Numbered from the stretch's first letter, positions 1 to 9,282 are shown. The stretch is 46,256 bases of DNA from RGIG5612 sp045601405 (GCA_045601405.1 JAZRZO010000070.1:1-46256); one strand, 5' to 3'. Numbers and translations are program-made. Notes: generated by a model not told the origin, from the sequence alone.

Positions 1-21
1 AAAGAAGTAAACAACTTCTTT
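1..21 (-). other. Inverted repeat at left edge
   Basis: Positions 1-8 and 14-21 are perfect inverted arms (AAAGAAGT and ACTTCTTT) around a 5-base loop. Read on the minus strand the 3' arm ends in T residues, so this could be a terminator or part of a leader RNA for a gene beyond the left edge. A second short hairpin-capable stretch (GGGC-TCT-GCCC, minus strand) lies at about 50-60. The window ends here, so the role cannot be decided. Confidence 0.3.
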
Positions 22-62
22 CCCTGCCTTCCCGACGAGGGACGGGTGTGGGCAGAGCCCAC

Positions 63-96
63 AAAATAAAACTGGCCCCAGCAAAATAGCCGGGGC
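63..96 (-). terminator. Rho-independent terminator after RNase G
   Basis: On the minus strand, 8 bases downstream of the rng stop codon, GCCCCGGC pairs with GCTGGGGC (89-96 with 75-82, one G-U pair) around a TATTTT loop. The stem is followed by CAG and a T-rich run (71 down to 63). It closes the polA-to-rng gene run. Confidence 0.75.
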
Positions 97-103
97 TAAT
101 GTT

Positions 104-1339
104 TCAATTTTTTCGGGACATTTTCCAAAATGCTTGACACAATATACTTTTATCGACCATTTCATGAAGCGGGCGTCTTATTTTTTTTCTTGTCACCTCA
201 ACAAGCTCAAGCTTAGTCATGTCGACAATATTGGTTTTTACCGGGTCATCGGCAATATATTCGGAAAATACTTTTAAAAGCTCATCTTTGCTCTCCTGTG
301 AGCGCATGTTAATAAAATCCACGATTATCACTCCTGACAGGTTTCTGAGCCTGAGCTGCGCGGCTATCTCCCTTGCCGCTTCCTTATTTATCTTAAGATA
401 TTCCTTCTGAGCCTCTTTTTTTGATATATATTTTCCGGAATTCACATCGATAGCTACCAGCGCCTCAGTCGGCTGAATATATATATACCCGCCGGACGGC
501 AGCCACACCTTTTCACTAAGCGCGTTTTTAAGACAGGTATCGATACTGTAGAGGGTTTTGAGCGGGGTCACGGAATTATCATAAAACCTCAGTTTGTTGA
601 TGTCTTCCGGCTGATAGACTTCGAGATAGTCTTTGATCTCGTTATATATGCCGGTATCGTCGGTTATGATCTGCCCCACCTCATTATGATAACCGTCACG
701 TATACTTGCTATATACGACCCGGGTGCCTGATACAGCAGTGAAAGGTTTTTTTTATATATTCTCAGATCACTTACGGCATTCCAGAGGTTTTTGAAGAAT
801 TCAATCTCTTCAAAAACAGTATCTATTTCGGCATACATTGCGTTGGTACGCACTATTATGCCGAAATCCTTTTTATCCATCGAATCATATCTGCTCTGAA
901 GCGCCTCTTTGAATTCAGGCCATTTGATCTTGTTTGAGAAGAACACACCTCTCTTGATGATCGAGAATACGACATACTTTCCCGTAAAGCTGATATCTGA
1001 AGTAAGAACGGGCTCCTTGTTGCCCGCAGCCTCTTTTGCAACCTGAACTATAAGCTCATCATTCTGCCTCAAAGGGGCATCGCCTCTTTCAAGGTCGACA
1101 TAAACAGGCTTCTTACCGGTCTCGATCGGGTAATATCCCATCATACCTTTTGAGTATTCTACGAAAGCCGCGTTTATGTTAGGCATGATATTATTCACCC
1201 TGCCAAGATAGATATTGCCGAGTATGGTCTTATCGTTACCGTCACAGCCTATCTGTATAATATTGTTGCCTGTGTCATATAACAAAGAGAAGATATATCT
1301 GTCTATCCTTGTGATAACAAGCTTACCCTGTTTTTTCAT
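104..1339 (-). CDS. rng: Ribonuclease E/G family endoribonuclease (RNase G type)
   Basis: Single-strand endoribonuclease of the RNase E/G family, acting in rRNA 5' maturation and mRNA decay in the cytoplasm. An S1-like domain lies in the first 120 residues or so. The catalytic Mg-binding aspartates of the family are seen in ALVAIDVNSGKY (about residue 298) and GVIIVDFINM (about residue 341). The protein stops just after the DNase I-like domain: the Zn-link CPxCxG motif of E. coli RNase E/G is absent and only one cysteine is found near the C-terminus. The start at 1339 gives a family-like N-terminus (MKKQGKLVITRID); an in-frame ATG at 1354 would add five residues and lengthen the overlap with the upstream DUF2344 gene. 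Last gene of the run, followed by a terminator. Confidence 0.9.
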   Translation of the reverse strand: MKKQGKLVITRIDRYIFSLLYDTGNNIIQIGCDGNDKTILGNIYLGRVNNIMPNINAAFVEYSKGMMGYYPIETGKKPVYVDLERGDAPLRQNDELIVQVAKEAAGNKEPVLTSDISFTGKYVVFSIIKRGVFFSNKIKWPEFKEALQSRYDSMDKKDFGIIVRTNAMYAEIDTVFEEIEFFKNLWNAVSDLRIYKKNLSLLYQAPGSYIASIRDGYHNEVGQIITDDTGIYNEIKDYLEVYQPEDINKLRFYDNSVTPLKTLYSIDTCLKNALSEKVWLPSGGYIYIQPTEALVAIDVNSGKYISKKEAQKEYLKINKEAAREIAAQLRLRNLSGVIIVDFINMRSQESKDELLKVFSEYIADDPVKTNIVDMTKLELVEVTRKKIRRPLHEMVDKSILCQAFWKMSRKN

Positions 1340-2012
1340 TGATCTGATACTCATCCAGCGGGATCATATTCCCCGCGTACATCTCCGTCCTGTTTATCCT
1401 TATTTTTTCTCTTGCGTAATCAGCGCCGGCTTTTATTGCGATAAGTTCAGTAAGTATGTCAGGCTTAAGGTTGTCAGCGCTGCCTGCCGTGACAGTCATC
1501 AACAGATGTCCGTTTTCGTAACGGAGCCCTTTTACGCACGGTCTTATGTCAACTGTTGTCTCCTTCTTTTTCGTTTTTTTAAGCACCTCTATTTTATCAG
1601 ATGCCAGCACTTCTTCTATTATTTTTTTTACAATATCCTGATCCATATCAAGTCCGGACACATCAACATCATAGTCCGAATATCTCAGCATTGCCATCGC
1701 GGATCTTGCGTCATCGCGCAGTTCTTTTATATTTATTATCTTAAAGCCCGTGCCGCAGTTGATGTTCATCTGGTCGCAGATGTTTTCAAGATCCTGCCCA
1801 GGGGCTATCTCAGCGTCCATGTAATCCGCGCTGCTTGTAACACCTACTCCAAGCGGCTGCGCAAAGCTCATAAGCTGATGCGGGTTAAATCCCTTTGAGT
1901 ATTCCATCCGTACATTACTGCGGTTAAAAAGCCTTTGAAAAAAACGCATGATATCAAGGTGACCCAGAAAAGAGGCGCCGGCTTTTTTAGCAAACTTAAG
2001 CCTTATCTTCAA
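1323..2012 (-). CDS. TIGR03936 family radical SAM-associated protein (DUF2344)
   Basis: A 229-residue protein recognised by its N-terminal pattern: LGHLDIMRFFQRLFNRS, then SKGFNPHQLMSFAQPLGVG, the usual signature of DUF2344. The biochemical function of the family is not established. In many bacteria it is encoded next to, or fused to, a B12-binding-type radical SAM protein, and here it overlaps the end of exactly such a gene by 17 bases (1996-2012) and the start of rng by about 17 bases. The coupling suggests the two proteins act together, possibly on an RNA or protein substrate, but that is inference. No cysteine cluster is present, so it is not itself a radical SAM enzyme. Confidence 0.88.
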   Translation of the reverse strand: MKIRLKFAKKAGASFLGHLDIMRFFQRLFNRSNVRMEYSKGFNPHQLMSFAQPLGVGVTSSADYMDAEIAPGQDLENICDQMNINCGTGFKIINIKELRDDARSAMAMLRYSDYDVDVSGLDMDQDIVKKIIEEVLASDKIEVLKKTKKKETTVDIRPCVKGLRYENGHLLMTVTAGSADNLKPDILTELIAIKAGADYAREKIRINRTEMYAGNMIPLDEYQINEKTG

Positions 2013-3864
2013 AGCAGATACCCCCTTTAAATCTTTTTACGCCGCAGCCCTCACAGCCCTCCCTGCAGTTTTTGCTGATGATCTCTTTTTCAGCGGCAGT
2101 CTTTTCCCTTAATAGAAATTCCTTAGTAACCCCGGCATCAATGATATCCCACGGAAGAACCTCATCGGCTGCTCTTTCCCGGTAAACATAAAATCCCATT
2201 CCATATTCCGAAGCATCACACGCCTTTATCCACCTGTCATAATCAAACATATCCGTCCACGCGTCAAATATAGCACCGTCATTATATGCAGCCTCGATCA
2301 CGGCGGATACTCTCCTGTCGCCTCTGGCCAGAAGGCCCTCAATCACAGACGTTTTCGCGTCATGCCAGTTATAGCGTATACTCTTCCTGTTCAGCTTGCC
2401 TTTGATAGTCTCATTTAAGTGTGAGGCTTTATCCAGATACTCCTCCGGTGTTTTCATACTCTCCCATTGGAAAGGCGTAAAGGGCTTGGGGATAAAGAAA
2501 GATGTACTTACCGTTATCTGAACCTTTCCGTTGCGCTCCTCCTTGGGAACAGTATCGTAATAAATCTTTGCTATCCCGTCAGAAAGCTCAGCTATGCCTT
2601 CTATATCAGCTTTGGTTTCACCGGGGAGACCGAGCATGAAATAAAGCTTGACCTTATTCCATCCGCCCTTGAATGCCATCTCAGAGCCCCTGAAGATGTC
2701 GTCCTCACTTATGCCCTTATTTATAACATTCCTCATCCTCTGGGTTCCGGCTTCGGGAGCAAATGTCAGAGAACTTTTTTTGACATCCTGCACCTTGCTC
2801 ATGACATCAAGGGAAAATTCATCGATCCTGAGTGACGGAAGTGATATGTTGACTTTTTTATCCTTAAATTCATCAACAAGAAAGTTCATCAGCTCAGCAA
2901 AGTAAGGATAGTCACTGGTGCTTAAGGATGTAAGAGAAAGTTCCTCGTAGCCTGTGTTCCTGATCAGCTCAACGGCGTACTTCTTCAGGGTATCCAGCTC
3001 TCTTATGCGCAAAGGCCTGTATACAAATCCGGCCTGACAAAAACGGCAGCCTCTAATGCACCCTCTCTGCACCTCCAGTACTGCACGGTCCTGAGCCGCC
3101 TGGACATAGGGTATCACCGGTTTCACCGGATAAAATGCTTTGTCAAGCGTAACTGCCACCTGTTTTAATACTTTTTCCGGGGCGTTACCTGCGGGGATAT
3201 ATTCCTTTATCGTTCCGTCTTCATTATACGTTACATCATACAGTGAAGGTACATATATTCCGTCTATCCGGGAAGCTCTGATAAGAAAATCCTTTCTGCT
3301 GCCGCCTCCGTCCCTGTTCTTTTTATACAGGTCGATCAGATCATTGTATACAGTTTCCCCTTCCCCTATATAAAAGAGGTCGAAAAAATCGGCAAGAGGC
3401 TCGGGGTTATAGGTGCACGGGCCCCCGCCTATAACAATTGGTTCATCTTCTGCTCTCTCCGAAGCATGTAGGCTGATATTCGAAAGATCAAGTATCTGAA
3501 GCACATTTGTATATGCCATTTCATATTGAAGAGTGATCCCCAGAAGATCAAAGTCCCTTACCCTGTCCTGTGATTCAAGCGCGAAAAGCGGGATATTTTC
3601 TTTTTTCATTATCTCATGAAGATCTTTCCATGGCGAAAAAACCCTTTCACACCACACATCATTCCGTTGATTGAGCATTGCGTAGATGATCTGCATTCCC
3701 AGATGACTCATTCCGATCTCATAAACATCCGGAAAGCACATAGCAAAACGCACATACGTGCTGTCTGCATCTTTTGTTATTGAATTTATCTCTCCGCCTG
3801 TGTACCTTGCGGGCTTTTCCACCTTCATCAATACTTCGTACGGGAGCGCTGAATTTCTGTTCAT
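1996..3864 (-). CDS. TIGR03960 family B12-binding-domain radical SAM protein
   Basis: A 622-residue radical SAM protein. The N-terminal 190 residues or so form a Rossmann-like B12-binding-type domain (FPDVYEIGMSHLGMQI, VIGGGPCTYNPEP). The radical SAM core follows, with the iron-sulfur motif CIRGCRFC at residues 269-276, i.e. CxxxCxxC. A cysteine-rich tail (NCREGCEGCGVKR) ends the protein and may hold another metal site. The family is widespread in Clostridia and its reaction is unknown. It sits 3 bases after recU and overlaps the DUF2344 gene, its usual partner, so the two are almost certainly translationally coupled. Confidence 0.9.
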   Translation of the reverse strand: MNRNSALPYEVLMKVEKPARYTGGEINSITKDADSTYVRFAMCFPDVYEIGMSHLGMQIIYAMLNQRNDVWCERVFSPWKDLHEIMKKENIPLFALESQDRVRDFDLLGITLQYEMAYTNVLQILDLSNISLHASERAEDEPIVIGGGPCTYNPEPLADFFDLFYIGEGETVYNDLIDLYKKNRDGGGSRKDFLIRASRIDGIYVPSLYDVTYNEDGTIKEYIPAGNAPEKVLKQVAVTLDKAFYPVKPVIPYVQAAQDRAVLEVQRGCIRGCRFCQAGFVYRPLRIRELDTLKKYAVELIRNTGYEELSLTSLSTSDYPYFAELMNFLVDEFKDKKVNISLPSLRIDEFSLDVMSKVQDVKKSSLTFAPEAGTQRMRNVINKGISEDDIFRGSEMAFKGGWNKVKLYFMLGLPGETKADIEGIAELSDGIAKIYYDTVPKEERNGKVQITVSTSFFIPKPFTPFQWESMKTPEEYLDKASHLNETIKGKLNRKSIRYNWHDAKTSVIEGLLARGDRRVSAVIEAAYNDGAIFDAWTDMFDYDRWIKACDASEYGMGFYVYRERAADEVLPWDIIDAGVTKEFLLREKTAAEKEIISKNCREGCEGCGVKRFKGGICFEDKA

Positions 3865-3867
3865 ATA

Positions 3868-4401
3868 TCAAAGATCTCTTTCACTTATGTCCTTGTTAAG
3901 TCCTTCGAGATAATGCAGTGAGATACCGTATTTTTCACCGATAAAATAATTGTCATCAAGCTCGGCAACCGTAAAACTCTTCCTGCCGCCGGCGTTTGCT
4001 CTTTCATAAAACTTTTTGAGCTCGGAAAACTTCATGTAATAATATTTGTCCAGAGCCGAAAATCTTATCAGAAGAAATGCTATGCCACCCTGGGCTTCAA
4101 AATCCCTCATAAATTCAAACTGATGCTCATGTATGTTAAAGAGCGCGAAAGTCTCTGATGCACATTCCTTTGCGTCAAAACATACCGGAAAAGACTGTAC
4201 CGCGCCAATATAATCCACAGTACTCTTCTTTTCAAAATAAGCAAGTGTTATATGACGGTCGTCATCTATTTCCACAGGTGTGATGGGGGTAGGTATCTTC
4301 TGAACTAGCGCAAGCCTTCCCTTCCTGTACTTTTCATTGGCCGCATTGATCATATTTTCAAATGCCGAGCCTCTCAGTCCTCTGCTGCTCCAGGTAGCCA
4401 T
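3868..4401 (-). CDS. recU: Holliday junction resolvase RecU
   Basis: A 177-residue structure-specific nuclease of the RecU family, which resolves Holliday junctions during recombinational repair and chromosome segregation in Firmicutes. Seen directly: the family N-terminal pattern RGLRGSAFE, then QKIPTPITPV, and the catalytic core with D63 (KKSTVDYIG), D76 and K78 (CFDAKEC), followed by FNIHEHQFEFM. The start at 4401 is fixed because the GLRGSxFE motif begins at residue 8. The gene therefore overlaps the end of the upstream pseudouridine synthase gene by 44 bases, unusually long. RecU is often found next to a penicillin-binding protein gene in Bacillus; here it sits in a polA/coaE run instead. 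Confidence 0.9.
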   Translation of the reverse strand: MATWSSRGLRGSAFENMINAANEKYRKGRLALVQKIPTPITPVEIDDDRHITLAYFEKKSTVDYIGAVQSFPVCFDAKECASETFALFNIHEHQFEFMRDFEAQGGIAFLLIRFSALDKYYYMKFSELKKFYERANAGGRKSFTVAELDDNYFIGEKYGISLHYLEGLNKDISERDL

Positions 4402-5374
4402 TGCAACCTCCGTTGTTGTTCAATCCTTCTTTTACAATAAAATTCTCAAGCATATCAGGCAGCGGCGCAAAGATATCTTTCCCGTTCAGATACTCCAGCC
4501 CTTCAGAGAGGCCGTTAAAGCGTATCCTGGCCGCGTGCAGAAGCTGACCTCTGATATCATATTTCTTTCTCAGGACGACATTAAAGCTTTTATCTCCGTA
4601 CTTCATGTCTCCCGCAATGGGAAATCCTTTATATGCAAGATGCGCCCTTATCTGATGGCTCCTGCCTGTTATGAGCTTTACTTCCAATAATGTCGCTTCT
4701 GCGTTATCTGCCAGAGGTCTGTATTCCGTGATCATCTCTTCGGAGCCGTCGATATCCTCTGATAAGCTGCATATTCTAACTATATTATTATCCTTGTCCT
4801 TGATAAGGCGGTCATGGATCTTTTCTTCTTTTTTTATCACGCCCCTTACCACGCAAAGGTAATATTTGCCGATCAGTCTTTCTTTTATTGCCCTGTTAAG
4901 CTCTCTGGATGCCCTGAGCGTTTTTCCGGCAAGGACTAAGCCTGTGGTGTTACGGTCCAGTCTGTTGGATACGCCGGGAGTAAAGAGACCGTCGTCATCA
5001 GACAGATAACCTGTTAAAAGATCGTTAAGACATATATCATTTGCGCTGGCTTTCTGGGTAAGCATTCCAAAAGGCTTGTTCATCGCGATGATATTTTCGT
5101 CCTCATAGCAGATATATGGTATTAAGCTGTAGGAAGATGGTGGACCGACAGCCTTGCTCCTGAATTTATCAATGGTCTCATCTGCAAGATAAAGCCTTAT
5201 AACATCGCCTGCTTCCAAAAGCTCCTTTCCGCCTGCTCTGCCGTCGTTCAGAGTTATATTTTTTTTCCTCAGCATTTTATAGACAAAGCTTTGAGGAGCC
5301 ATGTCTAAATATTTAAAGATCATCTTATCCAGACGTCCGCCCGAATTATCTTTACCGATCAGTATTTCCTTCAA
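4358..5374 (-). CDS. RluA family 23S rRNA pseudouridine synthase
   Basis: A 338-residue pseudouridine synthase of the RluA/RluC/RluD group, modifying uridines of large-subunit rRNA. An S4 RNA-binding domain covers about residues 12-70. The catalytic region carries NRLDRNTTGLVL with the nucleophilic aspartate at D140 (family motif HRLDxxTSG, with Asn and Thr variants here). The motif GRSHQIRAHLAYKGFPIAGD follows. The exact target uridine cannot be told from sequence, so no rlu letter is given. It starts 4 bases inside the coaE stop (ATGA overlap) and ends inside recU, so translation of the three genes is probably coupled. Confidence 0.88.
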   Translation of the reverse strand: MKEILIGKDNSGGRLDKMIFKYLDMAPQSFVYKMLRKKNITLNDGRAGGKELLEAGDVIRLYLADETIDKFRSKAVGPPSSYSLIPYICYEDENIIAMNKPFGMLTQKASANDICLNDLLTGYLSDDDGLFTPGVSNRLDRNTTGLVLAGKTLRASRELNRAIKERLIGKYYLCVVRGVIKKEEKIHDRLIKDKDNNIVRICSLSEDIDGSEEMITEYRPLADNAEATLLEVKLITGRSHQIRAHLAYKGFPIAGDMKYGDKSFNVVLRKKYDIRGQLLHAARIRFNGLSEGLEYLNGKDIFAPLPDMLENFIVKEGLNNNGGCNGYLEQQRTERLGI

Positions 5375-5973
5375 TTCTGCAACTCTTTCATCCTGTGCGA
5401 GATCTGTACGGCAGTCTCATCTTCAGATAATGAATTATCTATCACAAAGTCAGCGTGAGAAATATATTCCTCATCTGTAAGCTGACTTGCCATTATGCTC
5501 TGCGCCTTTTTCCGGGAATATCCCCGGTCATTCATCAGTCTACGGATACGAACCTCTTTTTTTGCGGTCACAACCCACAGTTCATCCACGATATCCTTGT
5601 AGCCATCCTCTATGAGCAGAGCCGCCTCTATAAGGATGAGCGGGTTATTATTTTCAGAATAAAAAATATTTATCCTTTTCAGGATCTCTTCTTTCACTGC
5701 CGGATGAACAATAGAGTTAAGGAGCTTTCGCTTGTCTTTATTGTTGTATATGATATCGGAAAGAACAGCTTTGTCGATATCTCCTGAGCCGTCCCTGGTG
5801 ACAATGATTTCTCCGAAGGCGGAGACCACGTCTTTATACACGCTTTTTCCGGGTTCCATCAGTTCCCTGGCAATATCATCAGCAACTAACTTATGACCAT
5901 TATGATCATTTTCCAGTATATCCAGTACAGTGGATTTTCCGGCGCCGATACCGCCTGTTATTCCCAGGATCAT
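5371..5973 (-). CDS. coaE: Dephospho-CoA kinase
   Basis: A 200-residue P-loop kinase that phosphorylates the 3'-OH of dephospho-CoA, the last step of coenzyme A synthesis, using ATP. The Walker A motif GGIGAGKS is at residues 7-14, and the rest matches CoaE in length and pattern (VHPAVKEEI, LLIEDGYKDIVDELWVV, RLMNDRGYS). It overlaps the polA stop by one base and the following pseudouridine synthase start by four. A polA-coaE pair is common in Firmicutes. Confidence 0.93.
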   Translation of the reverse strand: MILGITGGIGAGKSTVLDILENDHNGHKLVADDIARELMEPGKSVYKDVVSAFGEIIVTRDGSGDIDKAVLSDIIYNNKDKRKLLNSIVHPAVKEEILKRINIFYSENNNPLILIEAALLIEDGYKDIVDELWVVTAKKEVRIRRLMNDRGYSRKKAQSIMASQLTDEEYISHADFVIDNSLSEDETAVQISHRMKELQN

Positions 5974-8630
5974 CAGTGTGCCTCATACCAGTCTCTGCCT
6001 GTGTTCACTTCCACTTCAAGTGGCACGGAAAGCTCTGCGGCTGCCTTCATCTCATCATGAACTATCATAGAAACTGCCTCCGCATCCTTTTGGGCACACT
6101 CGATAAGAAGCTCGTCATGCACCTGAAGCACGATGGTCGCGTCGTATGCGCTGTCCTCCAGGGCCTTTTCAACATTTATCATGGCTATCTTCATGATATC
6201 CGCTGCACTTCCCTGTATCGGGGAATTCATCGCAGCCCGCTCGCCAAAGGATCTTTGCATAAAGTTGCTTGAGGAGAGCTCAGGGATCGGCCTTCTCCGG
6301 TCAAACATCGTAACAGTATATCCGTTTTGCTTTGCGGAGATCACAGTCTGGTCCAGATACTCCTTGACCTTGGGATAGGTTTCGAAATACTGCCGGATGT
6401 ATTCTGCCGCCTCTTTTCTTGAAATGCTGAGATCACGGCTCAATCCAAAGGAGCTTATACCATATACTATACCGAAATTAACGGCTTTCGCGTTTCTTCT
6501 TTGCTGAGCAGTCACCTCTTCCAAAGGTACATTAAATACCTTTGAAGCAGTTATCTTATGGACGTCAGCGTCACTCTTATATGCCTCGATAAGGTTTTCA
6601 TCGGCTGAAAGGTGAGCGAGCAGTCTCAGCTCGATCTGTGAGTAATCTGCATCTATAAAAACACAACCTTCCTTTGCTACAAAGGCTTTCCTTATCTCCT
6701 GTCCCAGTTCGTTTCTTATAGGGATGTTCTGAAGATTAGGCTCTGTAGAGCTTATCCTCCCGGTGGCGGTAACCGTCTGATTAAAGGTTCCGTGTATGCG
6801 GCCGTCCGTGGCAATATAATTAACAAGACCGTCAGCGTAGGTGGATTTAAGCTTTGCCGCCTGCCGGTACTCCAATATCTTATTGACAAAGGGAAAATCG
6901 GGGGCCAGCTTTTCCAGTACATCCGCAGATGTACTGTATCCGGTCTTGGTCTTTTTTCCGTGTGGGAGCTTCAGTTTTCCAAAGAGGATCCCCCCAAGCT
7001 GTTTTGGAGAGTTGATATTAAATTCCTCTCCTGCTTCCGCATATATCTCCTTTTCAAGTGATATGATGGTATCATCAAGTATGGCGGAGAAATCGGAAAG
7101 CTTTTTTTTATCAGCCTTTACTCCCGCAAGTTCCATGTTAAACAATGAATAAAGAAGCGGCATCTCCAGCACCATAAAAAGTTTGTGCATACCCGTCTCC
7201 TTAAGCTTCTGTACTATCTTTTCGGAAACAAGCAAGGCGCTCTTTGAAGAGCATGCCGCCATAAGCGTGGCAGCGTCCTTTTTCTCCTCATCTGAAAGAG
7301 CATCCTTAACGGAAAGCTTCCCGGTCAGCTCCTCCCTGGAAGGGACAATGGTATCGCAATAGTCCTTCATTACTTTGTCGTAGGTGTAAGACGGGGCAAG
7401 CGGATCTAAAAGATATGCCATTAACTCTATATCATAAAGTCTTTTGGATGAAAAAGGCACATCAAAGGTGCTGTGAAGTATGGATTTAAGACCAAATGTA
7501 TAGATTTCTTTTTCTGAAGACAGGAGCTTTTTGACGTCAAGCTCATTTCCGGTAAATACATCGGTGACCATTTTACCGTCATCACTCTTGCAGGTAAAGG
7601 CGGCAAGTGTTCTGTCACGATCAATATAAAAGCCCGTCGGTATCAATGGATCTTTTAGAAGTTCATCAATATAAGCTTCCAGCCCGATGCTATCATGCAG
7701 AACAAAGTCACTGCCGATCCTCTTCTCTTCGGGACGCATTTCAAATCTTGAGAGCAATCTGTTGAGTTCTAACCGTTTAAATAATTCATATGAATCATTG
7801 TTATAAAAAACAGACTCGTTTTCAATGCAGGACTCACTGATATCGAATGGTACAGGCGCCTGTGTGTTGATCCTGGCAAGCTCTCTGCTGAGTCTTCCCT
7901 GTTCAATATATTCAATAAGATTTTTTTGTGCCCTCGGAGGCTTGATCTCGCCGGCGTGTTCAAAGGCATTTTCAAGTGAACCAAACTGAATGATGATATT
8001 TGCAGCGGTTTTTTCGCCTATACCCGGAATACCCGGGATATTGTCAGAGGCATCGCCCATTAGAGCCTTCATATCAATAAACTCTGTTGGAGTGACGCCG
8101 TATTTTTCTTTTACGTCAGCCGCGAAATAGTGCTCAACCTCTGTGGAGCCGCCCTTCGTTCTTGGAAGGGCCACCATGATATTATCTGAAGCAAGCTGAA
8201 GCAGATCTCGGTCTCCGGAAAGGACAACAACATTAAAGCCGCGCTTTTCCCCTTCTTTGGCATAGGTTCCCAAAACATCATCAGCTTCAAACCCGGGAAG
8301 CTCACATGTGCTTATATTCATGCTTTTTAAAACTTCTTTTAAAACAGGTATCTGTTCAAGAAGCTCTTCAGGCATACCTTTTCGTGTCCCTTTATAATCA
8401 GGGTACATATCATGTCTGAAGGTTTTTGCTCTGGCGTCGAAAGCTACTATCACATTGTCGGGTTCAAAACCGGACAATGCGTTGAAGAAAATATTCAAAA
8501 AACCGTAGATGGCATTAGTATGAAGCCCTTCGGAGTTGGTGAGGGGCGGCAGACCGTAAAAAGCCCTGCTTGCTATACTGTGTCCGTCTATAAGTAAAAG
8601 CCCGGAGGAGACATCTGTTTTTTTTATCAT
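5973..8630 (-). CDS. polA: DNA polymerase I
   Basis: An 885-residue family A DNA polymerase for Okazaki fragment processing and repair. The N-terminal 5'-3' exonuclease domain (about residues 1-290) is intact (LLIDGHSIASRAFYG, GDRDLLQLA, GDASDNIPGIPGIGEKTA). The polymerase domain shows motif A (DADYSQIELRLLAHLS), motif B (RRNAKAVNFGIVYG) and motif C (LQVHDELLIE, with D839). The middle 3'-5' exonuclease-like domain lacks the metal-binding D-x-E where proofreading enzymes have it (GFYIDRDRTLAAF), so it is probably inactive, as in Bacillus DNA polymerase I. No strong Shine-Dalgarno is seen; the gene starts 19 bases after the upstream zinc-ribbon gene. Confidence 0.95.
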   Translation of the reverse strand: MIKKTDVSSGLLLIDGHSIASRAFYGLPPLTNSEGLHTNAIYGFLNIFFNALSGFEPDNVIVAFDARAKTFRHDMYPDYKGTRKGMPEELLEQIPVLKEVLKSMNISTCELPGFEADDVLGTYAKEGEKRGFNVVVLSGDRDLLQLASDNIMVALPRTKGGSTEVEHYFAADVKEKYGVTPTEFIDMKALMGDASDNIPGIPGIGEKTAANIIIQFGSLENAFEHAGEIKPPRAQKNLIEYIEQGRLSRELARINTQAPVPFDISESCIENESVFYNNDSYELFKRLELNRLLSRFEMRPEEKRIGSDFVLHDSIGLEAYIDELLKDPLIPTGFYIDRDRTLAAFTCKSDDGKMVTDVFTGNELDVKKLLSSEKEIYTFGLKSILHSTFDVPFSSKRLYDIELMAYLLDPLAPSYTYDKVMKDYCDTIVPSREELTGKLSVKDALSDEEKKDAATLMAACSSKSALLVSEKIVQKLKETGMHKLFMVLEMPLLYSLFNMELAGVKADKKKLSDFSAILDDTIISLEKEIYAEAGEEFNINSPKQLGGILFGKLKLPHGKKTKTGYSTSADVLEKLAPDFPFVNKILEYRQAAKLKSTYADGLVNYIATDGRIHGTFNQTVTATGRISSTEPNLQNIPIRNELGQEIRKAFVAKEGCVFIDADYSQIELRLLAHLSADENLIEAYKSDADVHKITASKVFNVPLEEVTAQQRRNAKAVNFGIVYGISSFGLSRDLSISRKEAAEYIRQYFETYPKVKEYLDQTVISAKQNGYTVTMFDRRRPIPELSSSNFMQRSFGERAAMNSPIQGSAADIMKIAMINVEKALEDSAYDATIVLQVHDELLIECAQKDAEAVSMIVHDEMKAAAELSVPLEVEVNTGRDWYEAH

Positions 8631-8649
8631 GGTCAGGCAGTACTATATC

Positions 8650-9186
8650 TTAGTAATAAGTATTTATACTCGCCAGTAATATGATCCCGATTATCCAGCA
8701 TATTCCTGAGAGACAAAGTCCGATGATGGATAATATCTTACCTGTTTTGGCCAGCTTATAATACATTTTATTAAGTGTTTTGATGCAGAAGATCAGACCC
8801 ACTACTCCATGCGCGATAGGGAGCAGGCCTATGCCTATGCCGATACCGGGGATGATTCCTGTCCAGCAGTAGACAATAGAGATGATACCGCATATAAATC
8901 CAACGATACCAAAAGCGCGCGACTTGGCATCCATTGTACCGTCTGATGCAGGCTCAGGACTTACAGGGGTTGTATCCGCCGCATATCCGGTAAAAGTATT
9001 GTCTGAAACCCGGCCTGCCTGATAAACATCAGATGTGCTGTTTTCTGCAGCAGGTATGGGCTCAACTGCTTCAGCAGCGGCGTAATCAGGACCGGCCATA
9101 GTCGTGTCAGCAAGTTCAGTTCCGCAATTAGAACAGAACAGGCTGTCATCGCTGATCTCACTTCCACAATTTGAACAATATTTCAT
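8650..9186 (-). CDS. Zinc-ribbon and DUF4190-like membrane protein
   Basis: A 178-residue protein of unknown function. It opens with a zinc ribbon whose cysteines are visible at C4, C7, C18 and C21 (CSNCG and CSNCG). A low-complexity Ala/Pro/Ser/Asp linker of about 65 residues follows, then two or three hydrophobic segments at roughly 92-135 and 150-174 separated by a short polar stretch, the arrangement of DUF4190-like proteins. A good Shine-Dalgarno (AGGAGATGAG) precedes the start. Its promoter lies at 9225-9253 and is divergent from the LtaS-like gene. It precedes polA by 19 bases, so polA transcription may begin here. Confidence 0.75.
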   Translation of the reverse strand: MKYCSNCGSEISDDSLFCSNCGTELADTTMAGPDYAAAEAVEPIPAAENSTSDVYQAGRVSDNTFTGYAADTTPVSPEPASDGTMDAKSRAFGIVGFICGIISIVYCWTGIIPGIGIGIGLLPIAHGVVGLIFCIKTLNKMYYKLAKTGKILSIIGLCLSGICWIIGIILLASINTYY

Positions 9187-9224
9187 AATCTCATCTCCTA
9201 TATATTTATTAACTCTTTTTCAAA

Positions 9225-9275
9225 ATTATACTTTATTTAATTTGTCTTTGCAATTGGGCGGGATACATTTATAAT
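9225..9275. promoter_or_regulatory. Back-to-back promoters sharing a palindromic -35 element
   Basis: TTGCAA at 9248-9253 is its own reverse complement and can serve as a -35 in both directions. On the minus strand it lies 17 bases from TATAAT (9230-9225), directed at the zinc-ribbon gene. On the plus strand it lies 16 bases from TATAAT (9270-9275), directed at the LtaS-like gene. Both -10 hexamers are perfect consensus. The two promoters should therefore compete for one polymerase site. Confidence 0.65.
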
Positions 9276-9282
9276 CTGTATT

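Noticed and set aside
1215..1898. 227-residue open frame on the plus strand
   Set aside because: It lies antisense to the DUF2344 gene and rng, has no family match and no ribosome site; a shadow frame.
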